From NCBI GenBank assembly GCA_003864495.1, contig ML133450.1:824640-888639 (forward strand): DNA of 64,000 bases. Reading direction: 5' to 3'. The translations under genes were made by a program, and so were the position numbers. Below are positions 40,706-55,700 of this stretch, piece by piece (the first letter of the stretch is position 1; every line of letters begins with the position of its first letter). The DNA is from Nemopilema nomurai (taxonomy: Eukaryota; Cnidaria; Scyphozoa; Rhizostomeae; Rhizostomatidae). Below the pieces are notes generated by a model that was not told the DNA's origin, did not search any database, and worked only from the letters and a program-made list of their open reading frames with translations.

Positions 40706-43700
40706 CTACTGGAAGAGCTTTGAAGCAGATGGTGGTCGGGATGACGTCAGACTCACTTTGGGAGAACGTTCTGCGCTAAGGAGATCTGGCGACAAAATTC
40801 TTCTTTCTCTCTCTTCTTTCGCCCTTGTTTTCAATGCATCTTTCCTCTCTTCAAGGTGTTGTTCAACCGAACCCAAGACAAATTCGCTGCGAGGCAACAA
40901 AATGCACTTTCCAGACAATTGCATTAAGATTCAGAGATGTCATTTTAAGCTGAGTCAACTTGCTTTCCCCAAAAGCGTATACATGTATACCTCATATACC
41001 ATATTCTCAGAAGTGTTACATGCACACATTACGAACCCTACTCTGTTCAAAAATTGGATATTTAGGAACAAAAAATATCAGCATTCCCTAAAAGTAGATA
41101 CGAGGGGGTGGCAGTGTAGAGACAAAAAGCTGCGTGGTATCCAAAAATTGTGGCAAGTGTTATAGGTTGCCAGTGACGTGTGTTTGTAAGAAAGGCTACG
41201 GAGATACTCATCTAGGTGCAATCGTTGATTGGATTGAAATATTATACACTTTTTCATAAGAATACCGAATTTTGCTGAGCCTCCATATTCTTAAAATGTT
41301 CGAAGATTATTTTTAAATTATTCTTGCCAAACACATTGTGTAAATTCGCCTTAAGATCAAAGTAAAATAGTGAATACTATTTAATGTGTACTCGTAAATA
41401 ATTTATAAAGCGACTGAGTGTATTTTGAAGCATAAGTGACAGTTCTTTTGCAATGGGATAACTCAGATTAAGGAGAAATTTTCGCATTGATGAAGGTTGA
41501 GCCTGTCACTATTCTTAAATTATTCTTAAATTTCAGCGACTTTGAGCCTCAGTTCTGTTAAAGACTATACTCTTATAAAAAGTATGTACAACAATAATCT
41601 GGTGTTGAGCTTAAGAGAATGGCACTGTACAAGAGGCAGATGATTAGAAAGCAAATACACCGTGTTCTCTGATCTCGATAAAACTGGTTCAAGGCGATAA
41701 AGCCCTTATGTCAAATGACACATTAACCACCGCTAATGACGCTGATCGGTCCACGTAAAATATATTTCACATGCGAACAAGCTACGAACAGCTACATGCC
41801 ACCCAACACAACCCGGTGAGAAGTGTTTGCCATCCAACACAACTTGCGTTGCAAAACGACGGAATTTGACGAGGCTAGATTGTAGAACGTATGACATCGA
41901 GCCGTCTACCATAAGACACTTCCAGCCAGGACATGCTTGAAAACGCTGACAACAAGGTGTTTTGGTTCTACAATGTTCATTCCGCCGTCTCCTTTAAGGT
42001 GGCAGGAAACATTCTTAAACATAATCTCTTCAATGTTGTCTTGTCGTAAAGTGAGAAAAAGTGGAAGTAGCTCAAGTTAATAGTGATAATGGTGGAGATG
42101 AATGGTGATGGTGGTAATAGAATCGATGACGGGAGATGATTATGACAATTGAAAGTCATTTTGGCGGAAATTATTGACTGGTCATGAAAAGAGATACAGA
42201 AGCAGAATCTGAATGCCGAAACGCCTCGATAATATCACCTTGTACTTGAAGAGATAGACAGCAGTTGAAACAATAACTTCGATGAACCAATCAAATTGCA
42301 CGCTGAAAATCTACACCAATCAGATGGGGGCTACCTGACCAGCGTTTAACTATCTTAGCATTCGCAGATCCTAGGCATTCTCGAAGGCAGGTTCACATTT
42401 CAAAAGTCGAAATTAGAACTGAACGAGAAGACATAAACAAATTTCGAGAAAAACACCAAATGCCAAATTGCTTATCGTCCTTAACGACACTACAAATGAG
42501 TAGGCCCATTTATTGCCGCCTACCTAACAGATTCTGAATTCACATACTTAAATCGATTTTCACAGCAGGGCGTCTGCCAAAATCCAAAATGAAGTACTAC
42601 ACAAGTGATAATTAGAATCGCGATGAACTGAAATGGAGTGAAAGCATTCACAAACCTGTAATTGATCTCCCCATTTTTGTCCTTGTCCAGTTTCTCGACC
42701 AAGTCTAGTAACTCATCATTGGACAAGGGGATCCCGGTCTCCTTCAAGCCGTTGGCGAACTCAGCGAGAGTGAGGCTCATGCTCTTGTCCTTGTCCATCA
42801 TGCTGAAGAAGTCGAAGAGGCGCATCCGGTTGTTCTTCACGTAATCCTTCAAGACCTTCATTGGCTTAGGCCGCTGGTCTGCCTTCCCGTGCGCACCTCC
42901 AGCTCCTCCGTGCAACACCTTCAGCTTCGGATGCAGGTCTGATATCTCCCTGAGCAGACTGTAAAACTCGTCGTTTATTTGGATGCCCTATGGTGAGAGA
43001 ACCACTGTCGTCACAACAACACGACAGCAAATCATGATGGTAGATGAAAACTTGGGAATCAAACGTGACAAAGGAAATCGTTTCTAGCACAACAGATACC
43101 CCATCACGATATATATTTGAAGTTCGTACAAGGTAATAGAATTATACCACCAATGACACGGGCCTGTCAGTTGCTAATCGATGCGTGAGAACGACTTCTC
43201 ACTTTGGTGCAATAGAACTCTTTTAGAAACAAGGATAGTTTTCAAGAGAAAAACTGTTGCGTTTGACTCCAAAAGGCATAAATTTGGGCAATTTTACAGT
43301 CATTGGGTGACTGAACAAATTACGTCACATCTCAAATTGAAAAATGGATGAATGGAAACTGGTATTTAGAGAAAGGTATAACACGTCTACTAAACAAAAC
43401 TTTTGAGCAACTACAAAACAGTTAAGAGTTTGCTCATAAGTCATGCTTACTTGTACCATACGAAAAGCGTGTTTCGCTTTTCATAATTGTTCTCCTGCAA
43501 AACATATTTTGCGCATGTGTGTATTCAGCCACATTACTAAATTCCAAAACGCATGCAGGATCAGTGATTTTACAGTACTTTAAAAGTGCATGGAAAATTT
43601 ACTGGAAGACTTTGTGAAATACAGAACAGACAAACAGGACGAACCGTCAATTCTATTTCGACAAGAGCAATATTGGCATTGTTCTTGATGGCCATGAGTA

Positions 43701-46700
43701 TGAAGTAGGCGCCTTGACTCTGCATCGGGTTCTGTCCGATCCGCAGCACCTGAAGAGCCTCGTTCAGTGTTAGGCCCTTGGTGAGATTTGCCGCGCCATC
43801 CTTGGTGATCCGATTGTTGCTGCAAATAGCAAACACGTCAACATCATTAAAGTGGCCTAAATGCATACAGCAAACGAAATACACCTCAACTGACTTAGAT
43901 TCTTAAGGTGAGAAAATGTCTGTTTTGCTAAAGCTCAAAAGGGTGGCATCTGATCGATGCGTCAAGTTTTTGGATGAACTGGCTACACCTGCCCAGCCAA
44001 TTATGCAAGCTTGCCAGATTTTATTCACCCTTAAACTACTAATAACTTTCCATGAAGCATTCCCCTTTTATTGGACAACAAGATTACAAGCTTAAATAAA
44101 CATTACAAATTTCAAGCATGGTTGGCCTTAAAAGGCTTGCCCTTTTGAAAGAAACGTATAACACGAACTAATTCACTTCAAAGAACTTTCCTTTTTTCAG
44201 CCTTATTGAAATTATAAATTTGTTATTTGTTGAAGAGAAAGACTTTAGGTTATTTAAGACTTCAAATCATATAGCCGATCTATGAGTACATCTTAGTAAG
44301 GCTGTTCTATACAAAAGATGCGCTGTGATTCAGTGTAAGCAGGAGTCTTTCCTTGCTTGCTTTTGCATGGCCACACCTTTGCGAGACGCATGGTGCGACA
44401 CACTACGTAGCAGTCTCTCCGGTTCAAAGCAACTGTGGCAATATGCAAGGCATTTCCAACAGGCGTGCAAGAAGAACTAGTGCTCTTAGGACGACACACG
44501 TGCAAGAGAAAACAGTGCAAGAGATAGCAGTGATTGTCCATAAAGCCATTGCAGAGCTGCAACTGTGAATAATTCAATCAAATGCAAGGATATAAGATGT
44601 TATCGTGGGCTTGACGTTCGCGAACAAGGTGCGCTGCTTGTGTTTCAGTGAGGCAACAACTGTTTCGATAACAACATCAGCTAAGTGAAATGCAAATATT
44701 CAAGCGGATTGAGGTCGAAATGCAGCAAAAGAAGCACCACCAACGCGCGCTGTTACCCACTTGCCTCGTCAACTCTCGACTGTGAGGGCCATGGCAGATA
44801 AAACGTCTTCTTTCGGCAATTTGCGCAGCCTTTCATTTGAATTGCCTAATATATCGCCTGATATCGACCTGTTATGGCTAAAACAAATTTAGCTTTCGAC
44901 AAACTTCTATCGACTGCAGTGCCTCTGTCTAGAAGGAAACTCAGCAGGGTACCACTAAAGGAGGCAGAGACATTCGCCTAAGGCACCGGTGTTCTAAAAA
45001 GCAGGTTATTCTTGAAGGGCATGCTGCGCTTGTGCCATTCTTTGATTACAGCAGGCGAGGTATTCACACAACCAAGGAGTAAGTGAACAGGATGAAACGC
45101 CCTTTGGTCCAAAAGTAGGCTAAATTCAGTGATCATGTTCTGAAAACAATTCACCAATGTACACGTGCGCCACGTGTGTTGAAATACAACTCTAGCTAAT
45201 TTTTTTGACAGCAAAGAAGGACTTTTCTCCAAGCAGAACAAGTTCTGGAGGAAGAGGTGGGTGTCTTCGAGTGAGAGGGGAACATGAGAAAAACATTGTT
45301 GATAGAAAAATTCATTATTTTGCTGCATCAAACAAGCAGGTGTCTGACTTTGATAAAATCCGTCTGTAAGTGGAGCAACTACTTATCGCTTTACTGAAAT
45401 GTAAAAATTTCAGGCAGGCTTGCAAAATAAAGCAACCTCAACTCTTGACATTTACAGCGAATTTTGGCATGTCGAATGAAATGCAAAACCGTTAATCACG
45501 TGGTATTAACCAATGAATCATGATGCAAAAGCTGTTGAACAAACCTCAGATCCAATTCAATGAGCGTGTTGTTGGTCTTCAGGGCTTCCCCTATCGCTAG
45601 TGCTCCGTCATTGCCGAATCCATTCCACGCTAGGTTGAGAACTTTCAGCGTATTGTTTTCCTGCAAAAGCAAATGGAGAGCCTTTTTCTTATTGGGTTAC
45701 CAAGAAGAACTGAAGAAGAACTGAAGAAGAAGCGGAATTGCGTAATGGGGATTTCATGAACACAGCAATGAAGTCTCTCAAGTCTATGTTAATTAATTTA
45801 AACCAAAAATGAATATCTAGACTTCTTTGCCTCTCTATGGAAACGGAAGCATTGAGCTCTTGAGCTAATACAAGGCTTCATATGGCAGCATCATTCTTAT
45901 AACATACCATTATTAGCAGGAAGAATACTTAATTTAAAGAAGCAGAGACACGAGGGTCAAAATAAATACATAAGCACAATGAAGTGTTCGTAAGTCAAAA
46001 AAACGATTCTCTGGTCTTCGACTTTCTTCAAATAGACAAAATAATTTATCACACACGAAGCAAAAAACAAACTATAACGAAATGAGAGCCACTGGTATCG
46101 CAAAGTTATATCAAAGGAGAAAAAGAGAATTTTGTTTGCTGTTTGGGGCTGGCACACAATTCTCCCCGCACTTGCTAGAAGCGCCAACCCATGCCAAGGC
46201 TTCATTTTAAGAGGGAGGACAGGAACAAGACTTTACTTCACCAACACGCATATGCGATCGAAAGCATTCAGTACCCTCTTAGTTGCTACCATCGATACTT
46301 GCTACACAGAATTGGTAAACCTTTGTGGTATGCAGTTGAATTGCATCAAGTCTTACACCTCAAACACTTGTTAAATCTGGGTTCAAATGCCCCTTGACTT
46401 TCAAATTAAAAACTTTGCGTAGGCAATGTCCACACACTGTCCCATATACGTGCTGGATCAAATTGTTTCCTGTCCTTTTACTTAATTTCTCTATAATGAA
46501 ATTCTTTGCAAATCGGCAAGGGTGACCTATAGACGCTCCTGGAAGTTCTTTGAGTCAGCACGTTTCACCATTCTTCTTAAGGACTACTTGAAAACATGAC
46601 AAATAATACAGCAGGCGGAGCGTCGTACCTTAAGAGAAAGAGCAACGGAAAAGGCTCCTTTGTGTCGCAGATGGTTCCAGCTCAAGTCTAGTGTTTCCAG

Positions 46701-49700
46701 CCATTCGTTGGATGCTATGGCCGGGCCTAATTGAAGTCCGGCCAGTTCATCCAACCAATTATGGCTCAAATCCAATGTCTTTAATGATGTATTCGCCTAA
46801 AAGGGAAGCATTTAAAAGATAAGGCGATGATTGGTAACTACCCAAAGCTATTTGCAAGTGGGCAACACCTTAGATGTGTCCATGGTAAGCGAACACAAGA
46901 AGCTGTCAATATTGACCAGTTTATCGTTCAAAGTGTTCTGTTACTTATTTAAACGAAACAGGGCTTTAAAATCATGTGTAAAAGGGCATCTGCTTTAAAG
47001 ATTTTGTGGCTGTTGTACCACAATTTCAATTTCACTCGGCTTTCTTATAGCCTTTATCGAAACTGTTTTCAAGACAAAATTGTTGTAACTTAGCACAGAT
47101 TTTTTTGTTACAATTTGAACCGAGGAATAACTTTTTGAATCAATGAACCCCGATTTTCTCTAGTTTCAAAGTTAACATGGGCTTAGCTTTTCAAGGTCAA
47201 ACAGTGCACCATTTGGCACAAAAACACATAAAACAGTTGTGGTTTTCAAGAGGGCAATGAGAGTAAACCATCCCAACCTATTTTTAACGAGTGTTCTCTT
47301 GGTATCAACGTTGAAAATCACCCGCCTTTGCAAAAGAAGTCGGACTTAGACATATGATCCCCTGATTGGGAAAGAGTTCGTTAAAGGAACAGCTCTTTTC
47401 AGCAAAGAACAGAAGGTCGCCTGCCAATTTCTTGTTACTATTTACCGAATCGTTGGGTATGCAGACAGCCCTAAATGGGCCCAAAATCTTGACATTGCAC
47501 GGAGAACAGAAACACGTGACTTCAGCTTCCACCTACAAACTGCAAATAATCCAAAAGAAAACAAATTGCTTAGAGCGTTGATTTTCTATTGAGAGTTGGC
47601 TTCTAACACAACAATACAAGAAAAAACTTACAGAAATGCCTTCTGCAATAATTGATGCAGCTTTTGCATCTAGTTCGTTTCCTGAAATTAAAGAAAAAAA
47701 ATCAAAAAAAGGAACCAAAAGAACATCAATACATCACATGTTAGAAAATCTTAATTAAAAACCTTAAAATAGAGCCACTTTAACAAAGGCCACTGCAGGT
47801 TTATTAGCAAGAACAGCGTAGGCTTACATTAAGTGCTACTGTACAATTGGAGATGTAAAAATTTTGAAATAGAGAGCTGAAAGCGGACCAAAGAGTCATT
47901 CTCCTTATGATTGTGCCCTTTTGCTTTTTAAAATTGTATAGGCATTTATCTATTTTGCAATGTTAATTGTACTTTTAAGTTCCGTTGGTGAATTCTATGA
48001 ACATTTATTGAAGAAATGTTCGTATGTTCGTATCGCTGTATGAAAAAAGGTAACGCCAGCCTAGCGATGGCCTAGACGGTTAACAAAGCAAGGTTTGTTT
48101 ACATTTGCTCCAGCGCCGATTGGTTTATAGGCGCGTTCAATCACGTGAGACTGTTGCCACGATTTCAACCAATCAAAATTAGTGTTATTTCTAGTCCAAG
48201 AAGACGAGGATGATATTGATCTGACGTCGAAAAAATGGCCGCCACAAACATTTCCAATGGGGCAAGGAAATAAATATATTTTCGGGTTTAAAAACAGCTT
48301 TGTCAGTCGAACAAAAAGATGGGCTTCTTACTGCCTTCTTTGAACAGAAACCGTTATTCCACGTCAAAACTAGGCATTCCTTGTTAAGCCCTGAAAATCG
48401 CCGGCGTAATTTCAGAGTTTGCCTGTAGGTCAGTTGAAATATCTTACAAAGAGAATTCAATGATATTTCGCTTAGATAACATAAATCTTCGTTCGAAAGA
48501 TTGTAACCTTAAGGTAGTCTAAATGTTTTTCAACGGTGTCGGATATTCCGCAATCTAGCAACAAAACCAATCACCCAGATGGATTGCATATATTTTGTAC
48601 GCCCATTTTGGCTTTTTATTCCTTCAGAGATGAAACCTTGAAAAAAATAGCTGAAATGTATCTGCAAAGTTTTATTTTTTTCTCTTCTCTCGTTTTTAAA
48701 AGAATTTCAATCTTTATCATCTGAATTAAAACTAGTTGTCGGTGTAAGATTTGCAGCCGGCTATTGTGGAAAGACTGGGGTTCTCAAATTCCGTTCAGTG
48801 TCTTGGTTTCTATCCGTTAGAGAGGTAAAACTTATCAAAGTGAGGAAAAACTTCAATCTACGCTATTATAATAATTGATGCTTTACCGCTCCTAAAATTT
48901 TAATAATAATTTATGCTTTACCGCTTTATCACAACTTCAAATACTACCTAGAAACTTCAAAAACTCATGCGCTAAAACATGGCCTAAATAGGCTGAGATA
49001 AAATCAAAGTTCTACCCTTAGAATAGAGAACAAAGATACAACCAAGGTAAGCAAAAATGAAATATTAATCACCTTTTTGCAAACGCTCTTGTAAATCAAA
49101 AACCGTTTTTGGTTAAAGAATTCGTTCTTAAACAGTTATCATCAAGAAGGAGCGCGAAAATGGAGAGAAATACTGCTGAACAAAACTTTGAAAATTGATT
49201 GCAAAGGAGCTTTCTTTTACGTCGGCAGTTTATAGATTCCTTATACTTTTCCAAATAAACATTTATTCAAATTAAGCAGAAATTGAATGAAAGGCAACAC
49301 AAAGTTAAGCAAATATACTTCTTACAAATGTGAGTGAATGTTGTTCTGAACTCTGTCTTCTAACTAAGACAATTATTCACAAGTCGTCAACGGAGGTAAA
49401 TAAATGTACCTTGCAGCACTAACTTCTTCAAGTTGTTTGTGTTGGTCAAGACATCGGTAATAGCGGCTACGCCATCTAGGCCAATTTTGTTTTCCGATAA
49501 ATCCTACAAAAGGTTCGAGTTCAAGACTTTCCCAAAACAAGATATACAAAATAACTACAACTCAAACGAAAATGATTTTATTTCGGGAGATGTTCGAAAT
49601 GGGTTTCAGTGCATAATTAAAACCGGTTTTGTAAGGAAACTGAAACGATAAAATATAAGAACCAATCTTGCAAAAACTATATTTTCATGATTAAAGGCAT

Positions 49701-52700
49701 TTAGGCCTGAGGCATACACAATTAGAATAAATTTGAGAAACGGGGAGCTTTTTCCACTAAAAAAAGGAAAAATCCGGATGTTAATATAAAAAAGTAGGCC
49801 ACTTTAGCGAAACAGGCTTGAAGCATCTTCTCATTCGATGCTTCCCACATAAATTACACGTCAAAAAACACTTGGTTGAATCACGTGGTGCAGTAATTAT
49901 GAGATAATTTCTACATCACGAACTGCTTTCTGGTATGCAAAAAAATACAACGTAATAATTGATGAAGGTTTATTACGTAAAATTGGCGACCGAATTTTCC
50001 CTATAAATTTGATTGCATGCTCAGATCTCTACCACTTGTTCAGAGGTTACTCTACAGTTCAGAAAGAGTTTTCGAGACCTTGGAAGTCATCAGAGACTGG
50101 AAATATGGCTTCATTTTTCAAGATAATCAATCCATTGAGAGCCGCCGCTGCAACCGCCACTGCAGCCGTTGCCGCCGCACTGGGATACGCGGCGACAACC
50201 GAAACTGCCGAGACCAAATGGCAGACAATCAAGCAGGCGTACACAAAGTACCCTGCCAAGTTGGACTTTCCGGACTTGTCCAAACACAATAATTGCATGG
50301 CGACTCATTTGACCGCCGATCTCTACGCGAAGCTTCGCGAAAAGGTAAGAACACACAGCTTCTCCATTTGCAAAGTCAGTCGGTCGCCGGCGCTCGGCAA
50401 AACGATGTTCAACGAAAATTCAAACCGAGACTTATGAACTGTTGTCTAGGCAACTCGCTGAAACGGGGGTACGGACTATACATAACATGTGCTTATTCAC
50501 CTTGTAGGTTACCGCATCAGGATTCACACTCGACCAAGCAATCCAGACCGGCGTTGATAACCCGGGCCATCCATTCATCACTACCGTCGGCATTGTCGCC
50601 GGCGATGAAGAAAGCTATGACACCTTTGCCGAGCTGATGGACCCAATCATCGAGGAACGCCATAATGGCTACAAGAAGACGGACATGCACAAGACCGACT
50701 TGAATTCGACAAAGCTGCAAGGGGGTAAACTGGACGAAGATTACGTCATGTCGGTTCGATGTCGCACCGGTCGCAGCATCAGGGGGTACTCACTACCGCC
50801 ACATTGCACTAGAGCAGAGAGACGTGAAGTGGAGCGCATTGTCACTGATGCTCTTGGGAACCTCAAAGGGGAACTGAAGGGGACATACTACCCCCTGGAT
50901 GGCATGTCCGAGGATGACCAGAATCGCCTTATTGACGACCACTTCTTGTTCGACAAGCCGGTCTCGCCTCTGCTTACCTGTGCCGGAATGGCACGTGACT
51001 GGCCCGATGCCCGAGGTATCTGGCACAACAACAAGAAAAACTTCTTGGTGTGGATCAACGAAGAGGACCACACCCGTCTCATCTCTATGCAGAAGGGAGG
51101 AAACATGAAGGAAGTCTTCGACCGATTCTGCAATGGCCTAAAATCTGTTGAAAAGCAGATCGAAAATGTCGGCGAGGGTTTCATGTGGAACAAGCACCTT
51201 GGCTATATTCTCACATGCCCCTCTAACTTGGGCACCGGATTGAGAGCTGGCGTCCACATCAAGTTGCCTAACCTTGCAAAGGTGATTAATCAATTTTCTT
51301 GCTAATGCTACAAATCACTATAATAAACAATCATACGATCATGCTATCAATATATCGTTTCATCGAACAATGATCATCAATCACTTAATCATTAAACCTT
51401 TCCCTTATAGCACAAGAAGTTCAATGCTCTTCTTGAGCACCTGCGTCTCCAGAAAAGAGGGACAGGGGGTGTCGACACTGCAGCAGTTGGTGGGGTGTTT
51501 GACATCTCTAACCTTGACCGCCTTGGCTTCTCAGAGGTAAGGGCCATTCAACAATAATCATTGATACTCCAGTGATACTGAATGATCAGATGATCGCTAT
51601 CAGCCATTTAAACAAATTTGTACAAAATCTAAACAAATCACTAAAATGTTCCAATCATTGATTTGTAGGTTCAGCTTGTCCAGAAAGTCATTGATGGAGT
51701 CAACAAACTCATTGAAGTCGAGAAGCGATTGGAGAAGGGAAAGGGGATCATTGATCTCCTTCCCAAAAGCCTCCATTAGGAGGCAATCAGGGCTCAGCTT
51801 CTAACAAAAAAAACAAAAAAAATATAAAATAAAAAAACCAAAAAAAACTCAAAATAACAAAAACAAAAAAAAATTTAAAAAATTAAAATCCAAAAAAAAT
51901 TCAAAAAGAAAACCCAAAAAAACTAAAAGGGTGCAGATTTGGAAAATGCCAGTGTATTTTATTTGCCTTAAATTTTTTATTGTTTGACTCTAATGTTTGA
52001 TGAAAAGTAGGAAAGTTTTAGAGAGAATGTAGATAGAATGGGAGACATCATCTTTAGAGCTGATTGGGTGAAGATCAGGCAGTTGGACTTTGGTTGTTGG
52101 GGGGCAACTGGGGACCTACTGTCTGATCTAGAACTGGTTAAAGGGGAAGCTCAGCTCTTGAGGTGATTTAATAACTTGGGCTCTGCAGCAATTAACCCCT
52201 TTGTGGAGGCTGATTTCCTTGGTCGAGAATGGGGGCTCCCACTGAAATTAGCCAAAGCAAGGGGGTTAGTTCCTGCAGATGCAGTTTGAAAAGGCTCTTG
52301 AAGGCCAGAAAAGACTTTGATAGCTATACAGAGGGAAAATATTAGAGATTTTTTTACTTTATGATTTGATTTTCTACCAATCATCACTGGCTTGGAACAA
52401 TGATGCATTGCTTTTAGAACCTTTTTAAAAACTTACTTTTATTTTTATGTGTGTTTGTGTTGTATAAAAATCAAGGAACTTTTGAAGCTGAGCCCTAAAA
52501 TCTGGCACATTGAACATTGTACATATGTAAAAACCAATAACTATATAAATTCTTGTACAAAATATATATATGTCCCTGTATAGAAACAATCTACTTGAAA
52601 TTATGTCTTTGTCTGTGAAATCTCTACAGAACAACTAGTTGGATAAATTAAAGGGTAGAGACAAAAGAACAAAGGCACTAGCTCAAGTTTATTTGAGTTC

Positions 52701-55700
52701 AAAATGCATTCTGCTTATGGTACAGTAGAAAAGTGTCAAGAAGTTTCAAGAGTTAACAGAGGCAAAGTTGCCAAAAACGAAATTATATTCCAAAAAATGG
52801 GTGCCATTTGGGCAAGCAGAAAAAAACTTTTATAGTTGGGTTACTCCCAGGGGCCTTAAACCAGAGGGAGAATGACACATCACCAACAATGCCAAGTTTT
52901 TAACCTTACATAGATAAGGACTTATTAACACCATTCTAGAAGGCAACACTCCAAGGAGATATAAACAAAATTACCAATCACCCTTTTGCCATGATGATTT
53001 ACCATAAATCCTTTAATTGCCCCCCCCCTTGAAAAAGCCCCCTTGAATAAGCCCCCCTTGATTTGTAGATTTTTAACTCCTGAGGTTGCTGTTGGCATTT
53101 TAGTGAATTACCACAAAAATGTATGTTTTTGTTATAATTTAGTCAAATGTTACTTTATACTTAGGATATTTTTTATATTGTGAAAAGAAAAAATTTTGAA
53201 AAATTGTCTTCTTATGTGGCATGTTTCAGAAAATTTTATAAGCCCCCCCCCCCCCTCAAATAAGCCCCCCCCTCGAATAAGCCATCACTAAAAATTTCAA
53301 AAATAAATAAGCCCCCTGGGGGCTTATTCCAGGATTTACGGTATTCCCTAACCTTGGACAGTTATAGATAATTGGAACCCATTGGGAACATAAGGTAAAT
53401 GCCTTATTTCTAACAATTCAACAATGAGCCTTAGTTAGAGAGAGAAATAAAAACAAAAGGAGGTTGCTTTAAGAAGATCAAAACAAGCAGCAAAAAAGAA
53501 AATGCATGGTGCATTTCATTTCTTAATATAAAAACATATCCACAGATAAATTTAAGCAGAACCAATGAAACATAATGTATATACTTACTAGGTCTGTCAC
53601 ATAACAGTTTTCCTTCAGCATATCACAGATATGGCTAACTCCCCCTGCTCCTAGGGAATTGTCTGACAAATTGAGATTGAGTACAAAGGTATTTGTCTGC
53701 AAAAAAAAACAGCATTCAAACAACAGACATATATAGAGCCTACAAAAGGACTGAAAGGAATACAAGCTGGTTCTATACTGGCAAACAAATGAAAGCAGTT
53801 TACTAACTTGCAGAATCATAAAAGCTCTAATTACAAATGTTATCTGCAATGCATGAAACTATGAAGCTTATACCAACATTGAATGAACTTTTAGAGAAAA
53901 TGTGCAAGTGGGAATACTTACAACCAAGGCAATTGCCATTGCCCTTGCTCCCTTTACCCCTAGACCATGATGCTGCATGTCTAATTTAGATTCTTTCATG
54001 TGCCGTAGATAATAGGATGCAGGTATGACTCCACAGTCATGACAGGCTGACATGTAGGTTGCTCTGCCAGAGGCATCATACTTGTCTCTACTGTCTGAAA
54101 AAATGTGCAAAAATTTGAATGGATCTGCAAAAGGCATTTAATTGGAAGCCCTTAACAAAGAATCTGAAGTTGACATTGTTCAGAATATTGAACCTGAAAC
54201 GGTAAGAGAGGGAAAATCCTTACTCTTATCTTGGCTTTAAAATTCTGGGGCTAAATTAAGATATCGTATAAGTCTAAAAAAGTCTAAAGAGGTAACATGG
54301 TATCCCTGAAAGTAGTCAAGGGATAGTTGCTGGTTATGAGAAAGAAAAGCTTAATAGAAATATTTTTTTCTGGAGAAATTTGGTTCTAGTATTATGGTGG
54401 AGTATATGATGCCTAATTTCAAAGAGTTTCCAACAGGGTTCATCTAAGATTTGGATAAATATTTAATAGGGAAAGGGAGCTTGAAATTAAGACATTAACA
54501 TACCAATCTATTGGCATGAGACACAGTCTATCAGAGAAACTGACAAGTTCTTAAAAAAGTTCTAAGGAATTTTGGCAACAAACACAAACCAGTCCAGGCT
54601 AGCATACCTTCATTTTCAAGATCTGTATCCCATTCCTCGTCTTCCTCATCGTTAACATTCCGTTTCTTGAAGCTTTCAAGATCTAGTTCAATGTCACTTT
54701 CATCATCTGATAATACAATATCAATGTTGTGTCCAGGGTGGTCTCTCAAACTTCCTGTTGGAATTCCCTATAGTTCAGGGGTGAAAAACTTTTTACATAC
54801 TTTATGTGCTGATGTGTAACTTTAAATAGTAAATAAGAATATTTTGGTAACTTACATAATACTATGACTGATGAAGTCTTAACTTTAATGGATGAGAAAG
54901 AGGATATAATAACATTATTGACATAAAATATGCACATGTATAATTTGCTTTTAAGACAAACTGGCCCTATCTGATATAGTCTAAAAACAAGAAACTGACA
55001 GATCCATTTTCTCACACATGTTCACAGATGCTCATAGAGGCATATGCCATTATTCATATATTTAGTACTTTATTTCTTAAAATTCTGAAAACTGCATCAA
55101 TATTTATGGCCCATACTACTTCTGTAAATTTTACAAAACTTTTCTTAATTTCACTGAAGTTTCATTCAATTTTCAGGTAGTCTTTTACACTAATGACAGG
55201 ATACGATATGAAACAGTTTTCCATTAGGTGTGCTGAACAAGGCAAGTTACATCATACTTGGATTTTTAAAAAAAAAGCAGCTGCTATCAAACCGTTTTCA
55301 TCTCTACAGATAAAAGAGCATCGAGTGCTCTGCCAGTAAAATCAAATGACAATAATAGACTCTTACACTAAAGCAGAGTTGGTCTAAGGGATTGAATTTC
55401 CAACCTAGATGTGAAATTGTTATTCATCAAACATGGACCATATGTTCCAAAAAAATACTACAAGATAACAAAGTATCAAACATAGCTCTGAAAATAGTCA
55501 TGAAAGGATGCAACAAGAACAGGTTTCCTGCAATGAATGGTATGTGTAGGCCTAAGTCGAAATACAGACCTGCACTCTCGACTTTTGTGAATTCCGCTTA
55601 AAGCTAGAATTGTTTACATCTAGCTTCCCTGGATTTCTTACTGGTGTTGAGATCCTAACCGACATAATTTCCCACTTAATCAAACGATCGCCATTTCACG

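Noticed and set aside
50009..50104. N-terminal extension of kinase copy 1 upstream of the chosen ATG (similarly 62056-62166 in copy 2)
   Set aside because: In copy 1 the extension starts at TTG, not ATG. In copy 2 its ATG overlaps the TATA box. The region is promoter or 5' UTR.
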